Assembly: GCA_003447295.1 (NCBI GenBank)
Contig: DLZQ01000050.1
Span: forward strand, 45,319-75,577
Origin: Lachnospiraceae bacterium
GTDB lineage: Bacteria > Bacillota > Clostridia > Lachnospirales > Lachnospiraceae
DNA: 30,259 nt
Direction: 5' to 3'
Part shown: in pieces, positions 6,163-12,954 of the stretch
Position numbering within the stretch: position 1 is the stretch's first letter
Layout: every line of letters starts with the position of its first letter
Notes under the pieces: model-generated
The model's input: only the letters and a program-made list of their open reading frames with translations
The model's database searches: none
Told to the model about the DNA's origin: nothing
Translations under genes and position numbers: made by a program

Positions 6163-6342
6163 GTGCCGGGAAAGATTACGGTGAGGAATTACACCACACT
6201 GACAGATTATGCAGCATTGCTACGAGCTGGAATGTACCTTGCTGGAAAGAAGGAAGAGGCAGAAGATAATGGATTCCGGTTTAAGGTTACAGAGAGTGAA
6301 AGGCATGGTGTAGTGGTAAAGATTGCGGAGGTGGATAAGTGA
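6163..6342 (+). CDS. hypothetical early protein, 59 residues
   Basis: I placed the start at the GTG at 6163 because a GGAGGTGA ribosome site lies directly upstream. The frame is open further upstream to an ATG inside the previous gene, but that start has no ribosome site. The protein has a helical N-terminal half (TLTDYAALLRAGMYLAGKK) and a strand-rich end (GFRFKVTESERHGVVVKIAEV). I recognise no family. It overlaps the next gene by four bases (GTGA), so the two are coupled in the early operon. Confidence 0.65.
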   Translation: MPGKITVRNYTTLTDYAALLRAGMYLAGKKEEAEDNGFRFKVTESERHGVVVKIAEVDK

Positions 6343-6515
6343 AGAATGGAAAGAAGCCGACACTGGCACAAAAGAAGTTTCTGCAGGATACCGGGCTGGA
6401 TTCTGAAAAGTGGCTGATCGTTAAGGACACTCCAGAGGAGATGGTCATTGTCAGCAGAATTGCCCTGCAGAGGAGGAGTGGAAAAACAAAGTCTATCAGA
6501 AAGGCGAAGAAATGA
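6339..6515 (+). CDS. small basic phage protein, DUF6906-like
   Basis: The frame encodes 58 residues from a GTG that overlaps the stop codon of the previous gene. The pattern K-K-P-T-x-A-Q-K-K-F-L, then G-L-D-x-E-K-W-L-I-V-K-D-T-P, then V-I-V-S-R and a basic end with SGKTKSIRKAKK resembles the small Firmicutes phage proteins grouped as DUF6906, by memory of the family pattern. Function is unknown. It overlaps the next gene by four bases, continuing a chain of coupled short genes. Confidence 0.65.
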   Translation: MKNGKKPTLAQKKFLQDTGLDSEKWLIVKDTPEEMVIVSRIALQRRSGKTKSIRKAKK

Positions 6516-6667
6516 GCGAGAAATCAGATGTTAAGGTTCCGGAGGAAATTCGGAAAGGATGGGAAGAGGCAAGGTTGTGTGCCAACCTGATCCGGGAAGG
6601 TAAAGCCAAGATTATGATTGCAACCAGAAAAGACGGTACCACGTACCGATACACGAAGCCAAAGTAA
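6512..6667 (+). CDS. hypothetical early protein, 51 residues
   Basis: The frame starts at an ATG overlapping the previous stop codon (ATGA) and encodes a charged, soluble protein. A helix (PEEIRKGWEEARLCANLIREG) is followed by a strand pair ending in KDGTTYRYTKPK. The ribosome site (AAGG/GAAGA) is weak, so translation probably depends on coupling. I recognise no family. The next gene has its own strong ribosome site 3 nt after this stop codon. Confidence 0.55.
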   Translation: MSEKSDVKVPEEIRKGWEEARLCANLIREGKAKIMIATRKDGTTYRYTKPK

Positions 6668-6678
6668 GGAGGTGCAGC

Positions 6679-6948
6679 ATGGTTTTAAGAGAAGAAATGT
6701 ACTTTGAGCCGAGGACAATCAGTCCGGCAGGAAATATCCGCTGGTTCGGAGAAATCTACACGGCACCACAGATGCTCTGTCATATAGAGCAGACGGTCTA
6801 TATCAGGGACAATGGCAGGATGTTATTTATCTACGAGTTAGACAGTGACAAGCTGTCAGAGGAAGAGAAGATTGAGGCTGTGTTTACACTGATCTGTAAG
6901 ATTGAGAAAACGGACAAAGGACACCGCTACGGCAGGAAAATTACATAA
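6679..6948 (+). CDS. hypothetical early protein, 89 residues
   Basis: A strong AGGAGGT site precedes the ATG. The protein appears to be a small alpha/beta fold with aromatic strands (NIRWFGEIYTAPQM, YIRDNGRMLFIYEL), then an acidic helix (DKLSEEEKIEAVFTLICKIEK) and a basic end. I recognise no named family. Its stop codon is directly followed by the hairpin that opens the second copy of the structured leader repeat, so it may be the last gene before a regulated break in the early mRNA. Confidence 0.65.
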   Translation: MVLREEMYFEPRTISPAGNIRWFGEIYTAPQMLCHIEQTVYIRDNGRMLFIYELDSDKLSEEEKIEAVFTLICKIEKTDKGHRYGRKIT

Positions 6949-7016
6949 GGGGCGAAAAGCCCCTCCTAATGCAGCCACCGTAAGGTGATGGTCACAAGCC
7001 CATGAAATGCAGAGTG
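6948..7016 (+). ncRNA. structured 50-nt leader repeat, copy 2
   Basis: AGGGGC (6948-6953) pairs with GCCCCT (6959-6964) around a GAAAA loop. The 50-nt repeat follows at 6967-7016, matching 5837-5886 in 47 of 50 bases. Here the first inner helix is CACC/GGTG with a GTAA (GNRA-type) loop. All three differences from copy 1 fall in this hairpin and preserve its stem. It lies in the leader of the gene at 7032. Confidence 0.6.
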
Positions 7017-7031
7017 GGAGAGGAGGACAGC

Positions 7032-7265
7032 ATGATAGCAAGGATTGTGTGGACGATCCTACGGTACCCGGTTGGAGCCGAAGTCGGCTTTGCGGATGAA
7101 TTCAAAACTGAATATCGGACAGTGATGGGATACCATTACGCTCATGGAGCCTTCTATGTGCTTTTCTCCGAAGGAAACATGGTACACATGAATCAGCTGG
7201 ATAAGCTGGTTGTATCAGTAAAAATCAAAAAGGAGGAAACAAGATGGATGCGACAAAAAAAGTGA
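7032..7265 (+). CDS. hypothetical early protein, 77 residues
   Basis: I set the start at the ATG at 7032, 5 nt after a GAGGAGG site. An in-frame ATG at 7002 lies inside the structured repeat and lacks a ribosome site. The protein looks like a small beta-rich domain (IVWTILRYPVGAEVGFADEF, then YRTVMGYHYAHGAFYVLFSE). The length and strand pattern suggest an SH3-like barrel, but that is only an impression. It overlaps the start of the AbrB-like gene by 22 bases, and that gene's ribosome site lies inside it. Confidence 0.65.
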   Translation: MIARIVWTILRYPVGAEVGFADEFKTEYRTVMGYHYAHGAFYVLFSEGNMVHMNQLDKLVVSVKIKKEETRWMRQKK

Positions 7266-7483
7266 CCAAAAGTGGAGGTATTACTCTTCCGAGAGGTATC
7301 CGTCAGGAAACCGGTATTCTTCCGGGGGTTCCGGTTGACATCAGAACGGACGAGGAGGGAATTCATATCTCCAAGCACGTGCCGACCTGCTTCCACTGCG
7401 GAACGGTAGATGATGTACAGACGGTCTGCGGAGTTGAAATCTGCAGGAGCTGCGCTGGGAAGATTGCGGAGGTGTTTGAGTGA
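7244..7483 (+). CDS. AbrB/SpoVT-like DNA-binding protein with a zinc ribbon
   Basis: The 79-residue protein starts with a swapped-hairpin AbrB domain. The strand pattern KKVTKSGGITLPRGIRQETG, then GVPVDI and GIHISK, covers about residues 5-45. A four-cysteine zinc ribbon follows: C-F-H-C at about 50-53 and C-R-S-C at about 68-71. AbrB-fold proteins are transition-state regulators or antitoxins. No toxin gene is adjacent, so a regulator of phage or host genes is more likely. The ribosome site is AGGAGG, about 7 nt before the ATG. Confidence 0.8.
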   Translation: MDATKKVTKSGGITLPRGIRQETGILPGVPVDIRTDEEGIHISKHVPTCFHCGTVDDVQTVCGVEICRSCAGKIAEVFE

Positions 7484-8136
7484 TGAATGATATGGCAGAA
7501 ATCAAAGCAAACGCTGACCGATTGGTGGAACTGACCAACCAGCAGAGCGTAATCAAAGCAGAGATTGACGAGATCAAAGCATGGTTCGAGAAAATTGCAA
7601 CAGATGACCTGAAGGATACCAAAAAGAAGACTATTGATTACTGGGGCAGCAATAATTCCAAGGTGGTGGTCGGAAACAGTGAGACTGTGAAGCCGGTTTC
7701 CATGACAATGGTTAAGAAGCTGCTGGGTGATGTATTTGAGGAATTTGTGAAGGAGGATACGTCCTACAAAATGACAGATCCATGCAAGAGGCTGTTTGCA
7801 ATGATATTTCTTGGCAATTACACTGAAGGAAGTCTGGATGAAACCATCAAGGCAATAACAGCAGACGAGAAGATTCAGCGGACACTCAAAAAAAAGCTGA
7901 AAGGAAAGTATGAAAAAGATACAGAAACCTTGATAAAGCTGGCTGGGCTTCCGGAGCAGGAAGCAAGTGACTGGGCATATCTCACTGCTGAGATTATTAA
8001 CTGGGAATGGATATTGCAGATATTGAAAGCAGCAGAATGGAAAGGAACACCGCAGGAGGCTATTGAAATTATCCGGGCAGCCGTTATTGTGGATGAAGGA
8101 ATCAAGGTAACTGTGGAAGCTGAAAAAGGGAAATAA
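7483..8136 (+). CDS. conserved early protein, possible Gam-like position
   Basis: The start is taken at the ATG at 7483, nine bases after GGAGGT; a GTG three bases upstream is an alternative. The first 45 residues form a helix or coiled coil (IKANADRLVELTNQQSVIKA, then EIDEIKAWFEKI). A strand pair with KKKTIDYWGSNNSKVVVG and then a mainly helical body follow. The helix-then-hairpin start recalls Mu Gam, the host-nuclease inhibitor that binds DNA ends. Gam also lies early in Mu, but the match is structural and by eye only. It may equally be an unrelated early protein. Confidence 0.45.
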   Translation: MNDMAEIKANADRLVELTNQQSVIKAEIDEIKAWFEKIATDDLKDTKKKTIDYWGSNNSKVVVGNSETVKPVSMTMVKKLLGDVFEEFVKEDTSYKMTDPCKRLFAMIFLGNYTEGSLDETIKAITADEKIQRTLKKKLKGKYEKDTETLIKLAGLPEQEASDWAYLTAEIINWEWILQILKAAEWKGTPQEAIEIIRAAVIVDEGIKVTVEAEKGK

Positions 8137-8153
8137 CCGGAAGGGAGAGGCAG

Positions 8154-8642
8154 ATGAGAACAATAGAGCAATTCCAGATCAGAAAAATATATGCTATCGG
8201 CAATGCACTTGGTATCAAGGCTTCCGGAAGCGAGGACGAACTCCATGCGCTGGTAGGCGGAGTGACAGGGAAAGACTCCATCAAGAGCCTTACATATCAG
8301 GAGGCTTGTGCAGTGATTGCACGTCTGGAAGAGCTGCAGGGGAAAACTGTCTCTCCAAAGCCACGGAACAGCAAGCCTAAGGAGCATGAGACCAGACCAG
8401 GAGGAGTTACATCCGGTCAGCAGAAAAAAATCTGGTTTCTCATGTATGAACTGAAAAAATGTGATGAGGTGCCAAACGATGTGCAGCTGGGGGACAGGCT
8501 TTGTGCGGTAATTAAAAAAGAGTTTGGTGCGGATGCCGTTGCCAGGAACCCATTTGCATGGATTACTTTTGAACAGGGAAATAACCTGATTGAGATTTTA
8601 AAGAGATATGTGGCAAGTGCCAGAAAGAGAGGCGAGGCATAG
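8154..8642 (+). CDS. gemA: GemA-like regulatory protein (Mu gp16, DUF1018 family)
   Basis: The 162-residue protein has an N-terminal helical domain (QIRKIYAIGNALGIKASGSE), a linker rich in P and K (about 72-85), and a C-terminal domain opening with TSGQQKKIWFLMYELKK. That opening is the conserved part of the Mu gp16/GemA family. Mu GemA affects host gene expression and DNA topology. In Mu-like phages the gene stands just before mor, exactly as here, where its stop codon overlaps the GTG of the mor-like gene. The start follows GGGAGAGG. Confidence 0.8.
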   Translation: MRTIEQFQIRKIYAIGNALGIKASGSEDELHALVGGVTGKDSIKSLTYQEACAVIARLEELQGKTVSPKPRNSKPKEHETRPGGVTSGQQKKIWFLMYELKKCDEVPNDVQLGDRLCAVIKKEFGADAVARNPFAWITFEQGNNLIEILKRYVASARKRGEA

Positions 8643-8965
8643 TGGATTTGTTGGAAATGGTGCAAATGGAAAATCTGGACGAGGAGCAGAAAGTGCTTGC
8701 GGAACTGATTGGACTGGAGGCTTTCAAGAGCCTCGTGAGGGCTTTTAATGGCACTTCCATTTACATTCCGAAAATTGAAAGTCTGGAAAAAACAGTTCGT
8801 GACGAACTGATTAAAGAGGAGTTTGACGGAAGCAATTACAAAGAACTGGCTCTGAAATATGGATTGACAGAAACGTGGATTCGCAATATAGTTTTAGACA
8901 AAGCAAAAGAGATAAAAGCCAGACCGATAGATGGTCAGATGAATCTTACGGACTTCTTAGAATGA
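8642..8965 (+). CDS. mor: Mor-family transcription activator of late genes
   Basis: The 107-residue protein matches the Mor/C family of Mu. The N-terminal dimerisation part (VLAELIGLEAFKSLVRAFNG) is followed by TSIYIPK and a C-terminal helix-turn-helix (GSNYKELALKYGLTETWIRN). In Mu, Mor activates the middle promoter, whose product C then activates late promoters. No C gene is seen here, so this one protein may control all late genes. The GTG start overlaps the previous stop codon by one base. It is the last early gene; an AT-rich gap and a terminator follow directly. Its target promoter is expected in 8966-9008 or further downstream. Confidence 0.88.
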   Translation: MDLLEMVQMENLDEEQKVLAELIGLEAFKSLVRAFNGTSIYIPKIESLEKTVRDELIKEEFDGSNYKELALKYGLTETWIRNIVLDKAKEIKARPIDGQMNLTDFLE

Positions 8966-9008
8966 ATATATTTTCTTAAGTGCTTTATTTTAATATTTAT
9001 GATTTAGG
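8966..9008 (+). promoter_or_regulatory. AT-rich gap, candidate Mor-dependent promoter region
   Basis: This short gap after the mor-like gene is strongly AT-rich (TATATTTTC, TTTATTTTAATATTTATG) and has several possible -10 boxes such as TAATAT but no TTGACA-like -35. Activator-dependent promoters typically look like this. The position between early and late genes is the only other support. Confidence 0.35.
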
Positions 9009-9047
9009 AGATACACTTGTGTTAGACACGCAGGTGTATCTTTTTTT
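9009..9047 (+). terminator. strong intrinsic terminator between early and late genes
   Basis: AGATACACTTGTGT (9009-9022) pairs over 14 bases, including two G-U pairs, with ACGCAGGTGTATCT (9028-9041). The loop is TAGAC and seven T residues follow (9041-9047). The next gene starts only 15 nt further, so its mRNA must either pass through this terminator or begin immediately after it. Confidence 0.9.
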
Positions 9048-9062
9048 ATGCGAGGTGAGAGG

Positions 9063-9416
9063 ATGAGCGAATGGATTATAACTACAGCAATCACATTGGG
9101 AATTGGAGTGATTACATATTTTCTGAAACGCACCATGAGTCAGGTTGACAAGCATGGAGAGGAGATCAGAAGGATAGACAGTGAGAGGGTTACTAAGACA
9201 GATCTGAAAGAAAGCACCGAGGAATTAAAAAAAGACATCCGGCAGATTCGTGAAGACTATACACCCAAGAACGTGCATGAAAAAGATTTTGACGAATGCC
9301 GGGCTGATATCAAACAGATCAAAGCAGAGTATCTGACGAAGGATGATTTTATACGGGAAATGAACAAGATGGACAGAAAGTTGGATCAGATGCTGGAACT
9401 TATGCTGAAGAAGTAG
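9063..9416 (+). CDS. membrane-anchored coiled-coil protein (Mu gp25/DUF2730-like position)
   Basis: The chosen start at 9063 gives a protein of 117 residues; an ATG at 9048 inside the terminator tail is less likely. A single N-terminal hydrophobic helix (WIITTAITLGIGVITYFLK) is followed by a long charged coiled coil to the end. The segments VTKTDLKESTEELKKDIRQI and YLTKDDFIREMNKMDRKLDQ are typical. In Mu-like phages a protein of this size and design (DUF2730) precedes the small terminase. Holin-associated coiled-coil proteins look similar and are an alternative. Confidence 0.6.
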   Translation: MSEWIITTAITLGIGVITYFLKRTMSQVDKHGEEIRRIDSERVTKTDLKESTEELKKDIRQIREDYTPKNVHEKDFDECRADIKQIKAEYLTKDDFIREMNKMDRKLDQMLELMLKK

Positions 9417-9428
9417 GAGGTCGAAGAG

Positions 9429-9767
9429 ATGAGCAGAGAAACAGAAAAAAGGCAGCTTCGGGCTGGCAACTTTACAATGAACAATGGCAGGGTGCTGTCG
9501 ACAATAAACCTGCTCCGGGAAAAATACAATGCCCTCCGGAGTGTGGAGAAGGCGGTCAGCTACGAAGGCATTGAAAAGCAGGAATTTGTAGACAGCGTTA
9601 ATTTCCTTGCAGAAGAGGGCTATATCTATCTGAGGGATATTAAAACACGTGAAGATGCATCCCTTGCGGACTGTGATTATCAGACACTGGAAGCCAAAGT
9701 CACTGGAAAAGGCATCCGGCTCCTTGGCGGTGGAATATCTGATAATATGGTTGATCTTGGCGATTAA
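9429..9767 (+). CDS. winged-helix-like phage protein (Mu gp26 position)
   Basis: The 112-residue protein reads like a small winged helix. Helices cover NGRVLSTINLLREKYNALRS and KQEFVDSVNFLAEEGYIYL, and a beta wing with YQTLEAKVTGKGIRLL follows. In Mu-like phages one such protein usually stands between the coiled-coil membrane protein and the DUF3486 terminase, as here. Its role is not established; DNA binding during packaging or regulation is plausible. The ribosome site is GGAGGT, before the ATG. Confidence 0.6.
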   Translation: MSRETEKRQLRAGNFTMNNGRVLSTINLLREKYNALRSVEKAVSYEGIEKQEFVDSVNFLAEEGYIYLRDIKTREDASLADCDYQTLEAKVTGKGIRLLGGGISDNMVDLGD

Positions 9768-9769
9768 CG

Positions 9770-10330
9770 ATGGAGCAGAAGGAGAGAAGACGTAGCACCG
9801 GTAAGGTGGACAGATTACCGCCAGAGCTGAAGGACACTGTGGAGCAGATGCTCCTGACCGGCTGCACATATAAAGAAATTGTTACATTTCTGAAAGAAAA
9901 CGGCGAAGAAATGTCGCAAATGGCGATCTGTACTTACGCAAAGAAGTATCTTGCCACTGTGGAGATGATAACGGTGGCACAGAGCAATTTCTCCATGCTG
10001 ATGGATGAAATGAACCGGTATCCCGATCTGGATACTTCGGAAGCTCTCATCCGTCTGGCAAGCCATCATGTCATGAATGCCCTTACCAACGTGGATGAGG
10101 AGCAGATGAAGGAAGTGCCGATTGAGAAGCTGATCAAGGAGACCAATGGTCTCATCCGGGCAGCTGCTTATAAGAAGCGGATTGAAGTACAGAATCGTGA
10201 TAATTACGAAGCCGGACTGGAGGCAGTCAAGAGCCTTGTATTTGAGGCTATGGCGAAGGAAAATCCGGAACTCTACCGTCAGGTGAGTGCATACCTGAAC
10301 AAGAAGAAAAACGAAGGACTGGAGGGATAA
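9770..10330 (+). CDS. DUF3486 protein, small terminase subunit (Mu gp27-like)
   Basis: The 186-residue protein starts with the family signature RRRSTGKVDRLPPELKDTVE. A helix-turn-helix follows (GCTYKEIVTFLKENGEEMSQ), then a helical body to the end. DUF3486 proteins are the DNA-recognising small terminases of Mu-like phages, acting with the large subunit on the packaging site near the left end. The ATG lies two bases after the previous stop codon, with no clear ribosome site, so coupling is likely. The large subunit is not adjacent: a NusG-like gene and a structured RNA stand in between. Confidence 0.85.
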   Translation: MEQKERRRSTGKVDRLPPELKDTVEQMLLTGCTYKEIVTFLKENGEEMSQMAICTYAKKYLATVEMITVAQSNFSMLMDEMNRYPDLDTSEALIRLASHHVMNALTNVDEEQMKEVPIEKLIKETNGLIRAAAYKKRIEVQNRDNYEAGLEAVKSLVFEAMAKENPELYRQVSAYLNKKKNEGLEG

Positions 10331-10333
10331 AAG

Positions 10334-10906
10334 GTGATGTGGTATGTGATTCAAGTTATGACCGGCAAGGAAGATGATATTGCCGGGAAATTGAAAGAGC
10401 AGGGCATCCGGGCTCTTGTCCCGAAGGAAAATCGTCTGATACGCTCCGGAGGTTCATGGTCACAGAGAGAATACATCCTGTTTGCTGGATATGTATTCCT
10501 GAACATGAATTACAATGCGGATAACTATTACAAGGTTAAGGGGATTCCGGGAGTGATCCAGTTTCTTGGAGACAGCAGGAATCCATCAAGACTTTCCTAT
10601 CTGGAGGCAGAGTGGATCATGCTGCTGACCGGGGAGAACAACCAGCCGATTGAGCCTACAGTGGTCAGGGCTCTGGGCGATGGAAATTATGAGACTGTGA
10701 AAGGAGTTCTTGAAAAATTTGAAAACCGCATCATCAAGTATGATAAGCGGAGCAGGAAAGCAACCTTTGAGATTACGATCTGTAATGAGAAAAAGGAAGT
10801 CCAGTTGAGCATCCGGCTGGAGGAAGAAGAGGAACTAAGCCTTGCCGGGGCTGGCAGGGATGGGGCAGAGGGTGCAGCACAAGCGGTTTTGAAAGAAGCC
10901 ACCTGA
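10334..10906 (+). CDS. NusG-family processive antiterminator (LoaP/UpxY-like)
   Basis: The 190-residue protein has an N-terminal NGN domain, with W-Y-V-I-Q-V-x-T-G-K-E at about 3-12, LVPKENRLIR, and LFAGYVFLNM at about 53-62. A KOW-like domain follows (about 120-165; KFENRIIKYDKRSRKATFEI), and then a low-complexity acidic and Ala-rich tail. Core NusG is a host factor; a phage-encoded paralogue of this type usually attaches to polymerase at a specific RNA or DNA signal and suppresses terminators. The gene is followed at once by a structured RNA with a terminator and then the long packaging, head and tail operon. Start is GTG 10334 or ATG 10337, after GGAGGG. Confidence 0.85.
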   Translation: MMWYVIQVMTGKEDDIAGKLKEQGIRALVPKENRLIRSGGSWSQREYILFAGYVFLNMNYNADNYYKVKGIPGVIQFLGDSRNPSRLSYLEAEWIMLLTGENNQPIEPTVVRALGDGNYETVKGVLEKFENRIIKYDKRSRKATFEITICNEKKEVQLSIRLEEEEELSLAGAGRDGAEGAAQAVLKEAT

Positions 10907-10923
10907 TGGCATACGGTTGATTC

Positions 10924-11034
10924 GTCCCGATGCCGGAAGCTGGCGGACATAGAGAAAGGGAACTGAGCAGAAAAAGTACACTGGTTGGGTGGCGAAGCCT
11001 ACCCATCGGGCTTGTTCTGGCAGTTCTCTTTTTT
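10924..11034 (+). promoter_or_regulatory. structured RNA with terminator downstream of the NusG-like gene
   Basis: First hairpin: GTCC (10924-10927) pairs with GGAC (10945-10948), and inside it GCCGG (10932-10936) pairs with CTGGC (10940-10944) around an AAG loop. Second structure: GGGAACTG (10958-10965) pairs with CAGTTCTC (11021-11028), followed by T6 (11029-11034). It encloses a third hairpin, TGGGT-GGC/GCC-ACCCA (10986-11005), with a GAA loop and one bulged T. The outer stem plus T-run is an intrinsic terminator. A double-hairpin element beside a NusG paralogue resembles the RNA targets described for LoaP. Recognition is inferred. Confidence 0.65.
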
Positions 11035-11175
11035 GAATGGTGTAAAAACACCGTTTAAAAACACGCTAAACCCATTTAAAATCGTTTGAATGATGAAAGT
11101 GGGGGAAATTATCGCTGAAACACAAAAATGCAAATATGGGGCAAATATGAGCCTTAAAATTTTACGGAAAGGCAG
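11035..11175. other. non-coding TTTAAA-rich gap before the terminase gene
   Basis: No gene fits here. A small hairpin GGTGT-AAAA-ACACC (11039-11052) is followed by TTTAAAA words at about 11055 and 11075 and by CCTTAAAATTTTACGG near the end, resembling the composition of the left end at 222-345. It may contain a late promoter or a protein-binding site; I see no consensus promoter. Confidence 0.4.
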
Positions 11176-12942
11176 GTGGTGGGTGTGCGAGCAGGAAAAA
11201 AAGAAAGCATCGGTGTTCTGATCGGAGCGATGGCAGAGGCTGAGAGCAAGAGCTTCTATGATGATACCGAGGCTGTTACAAGCGATTTAAAAAGCCTTTT
11301 AAACATCTTTTTAAAAAAGGACAGTTCTTCGGAACGTGTGCAGATTTTGAAAGATTATGAATCCGGAGCACCGCTTACCGGAAAAGGAGGCATACGCCAG
11401 AGGCTGGGAGCCATTGATATGGAATTTTTCGGCAGGGCATACTTTCCACATTATTTTTCCAGACCATCCCCTGAATTTCACCGGGAACTGGATAATATAT
11501 GGCAGCAAGGAGTTTTGAAAGGGGAATATCCGACCACACCGGCAAAGGTAAAGAAGATCAGCCGGATGAATGGAACCAAACGAGTGGTCGCAGCTCCACG
11601 TGGACACGCAAAGTCCACGAGCCTTACTTTTAAAGGCAGCATTCATGCCATAGTTTATGAATACAAGCATTATCCGATTATCATATCCGACAGCTCAGAG
11701 CAGGCTGAGGGATTTCTCGATAACATCAGGGTAGAGTTTGAGGAGAACGAAGCTCTGAAGGAGGACTTCGGGAGCCTGGTCGGAAAAGTCTGGAGAAGCA
11801 ACGTACTGATCACAAGCACCAACATCAAAGTTGAGGCAATCGGATCGGGAAAGAAGATCCGAGGCAGAAAACACAGAAACTGGAGACCAGACCTTCTGGT
11901 TCTGGATGATATTGAAAATGACGAGAACGTCCGGACACCGGAGCAGCGAAAGAAACTTGAAAGCTGGTTTTTAAAAGCTGTTTCAAAAGCCGGTGATGAT
12001 TACACGGACATTATCTATATTGGAACATTATTGCATTATGACAGCCTTCTGGCGAAAACCCTGAACAATCCGGGATATAAAGCCATTAAATACAAGGCGG
12101 TCATTTCTTTTTCCAACGAAGAGGATCTATGGAAGGAATGGGAGGAGATTTACACAGACCTTTCAAACGAGAACCACGAAGCCGATGCGAGAGAGTTTTT
12201 TGAAAGGCACCGGGAGAAGATGTTGGAAGGCACGGAGGTTCTGTGGGAGGAGAAACTGTCTTATTATGATCTGATGGTTATGAGGTTGACAGAAGGCGAG
12301 GCATCCTTCAACTCCGAGGAACAGAACGAGCCTATCAATCCGGAAGACTGTATTTTCAATCCTGAATGGTTTGAATTCTATAATGAAGCAGAAATCGACT
12401 TCAAGAACCGGGACTTCCTTTTCTTTGGCTTTGTCGATCCGTCACTTGGAAAGACCAAGCACAGCGACTTTTCCGCCATCATCACGCTGGCGAAGCACAA
12501 AGTATCCGGGTATATGTATGTCATGGATGCGGATATCGAACGCAGACATCCGGATAAAATTATCGGTGACATTCTGGAGAAGGAGAAGATGCTCCGCAGG
12601 GATTATGGCAGGGGCTATAAGAAGTTCGGAGCTGAGACGGTGCAGTTCCAGTGGTTCCTGAAGGAAGAATTGGCAAAGGCATCTGCAAAAGCTGGGTTAT
12701 ACCTTCCGATCGAGGAGGTACCGCAGACCAGCGATAAGACAATGCGTATACAGACGATGCAGCCGGATGTAAAGAACCATTACATCAAGTTCAATAAAAG
12801 GCACAAGAGACTGCTGGAGCAGATGGAACACTTCCCGATGGGAGCGCACGATGATGGTGTGGATGCTCTGGAAGGATGCAGAACGATTGCCAAGAAGATG
12901 AAACGGTTCCGGGTGCTGGATAAAGGGAAATTAGGATTATAG
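11176..12942 (+). CDS. large terminase subunit (Mu gp28-like, TerL)
   Basis: This ATPase-nuclease packages phage DNA into proheads. The ATPase loop is AAPRGHAKST, with K146. Walker B is LLVLDDIE, with D244 and D245 preceding E247. The RNase H-like nuclease domain starts with FVDPSLGKTKHSDF, with D421, and ends with a metal-binding HDDGVDALEG containing D559, D560 and D563. Length (588) is normal. The start is uncertain: GTG codons at 11176, 11179 and 11185 lie close to an AGGTGG site, and the last has the best spacing. The first 45 residues are poorly conserved in appearance. The portal gene follows after 12 bp. Confidence 0.9.
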   Translation: MVGVRAGKKESIGVLIGAMAEAESKSFYDDTEAVTSDLKSLLNIFLKKDSSSERVQILKDYESGAPLTGKGGIRQRLGAIDMEFFGRAYFPHYFSRPSPEFHRELDNIWQQGVLKGEYPTTPAKVKKISRMNGTKRVVAAPRGHAKSTSLTFKGSIHAIVYEYKHYPIIISDSSEQAEGFLDNIRVEFEENEALKEDFGSLVGKVWRSNVLITSTNIKVEAIGSGKKIRGRKHRNWRPDLLVLDDIENDENVRTPEQRKKLESWFLKAVSKAGDDYTDIIYIGTLLHYDSLLAKTLNNPGYKAIKYKAVISFSNEEDLWKEWEEIYTDLSNENHEADAREFFERHREKMLEGTEVLWEEKLSYYDLMVMRLTEGEASFNSEEQNEPINPEDCIFNPEWFEFYNEAEIDFKNRDFLFFGFVDPSLGKTKHSDFSAIITLAKHKVSGYMYVMDADIERRHPDKIIGDILEKEKMLRRDYGRGYKKFGAETVQFQWFLKEELAKASAKAGLYLPIEEVPQTSDKTMRIQTMQPDVKNHYIKFNKRHKRLLEQMEHFPMGAHDDGVDALEGCRTIAKKMKRFRVLDKGKLGL

Positions 12943-12954
12943 GAGGTAACGGTC

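Noticed and set aside
7244..7483. AbrB-like protein as the antitoxin of a toxin-antitoxin pair
   Set aside because: No toxin-like gene is next to it, and its zinc ribbon suggests a regulator.
7363..8163. Long open frame on the minus strand
   Set aside because: It overlaps the rightward early gene completely, has no suitable ribosome site and has a biased composition typical of an antisense shadow.
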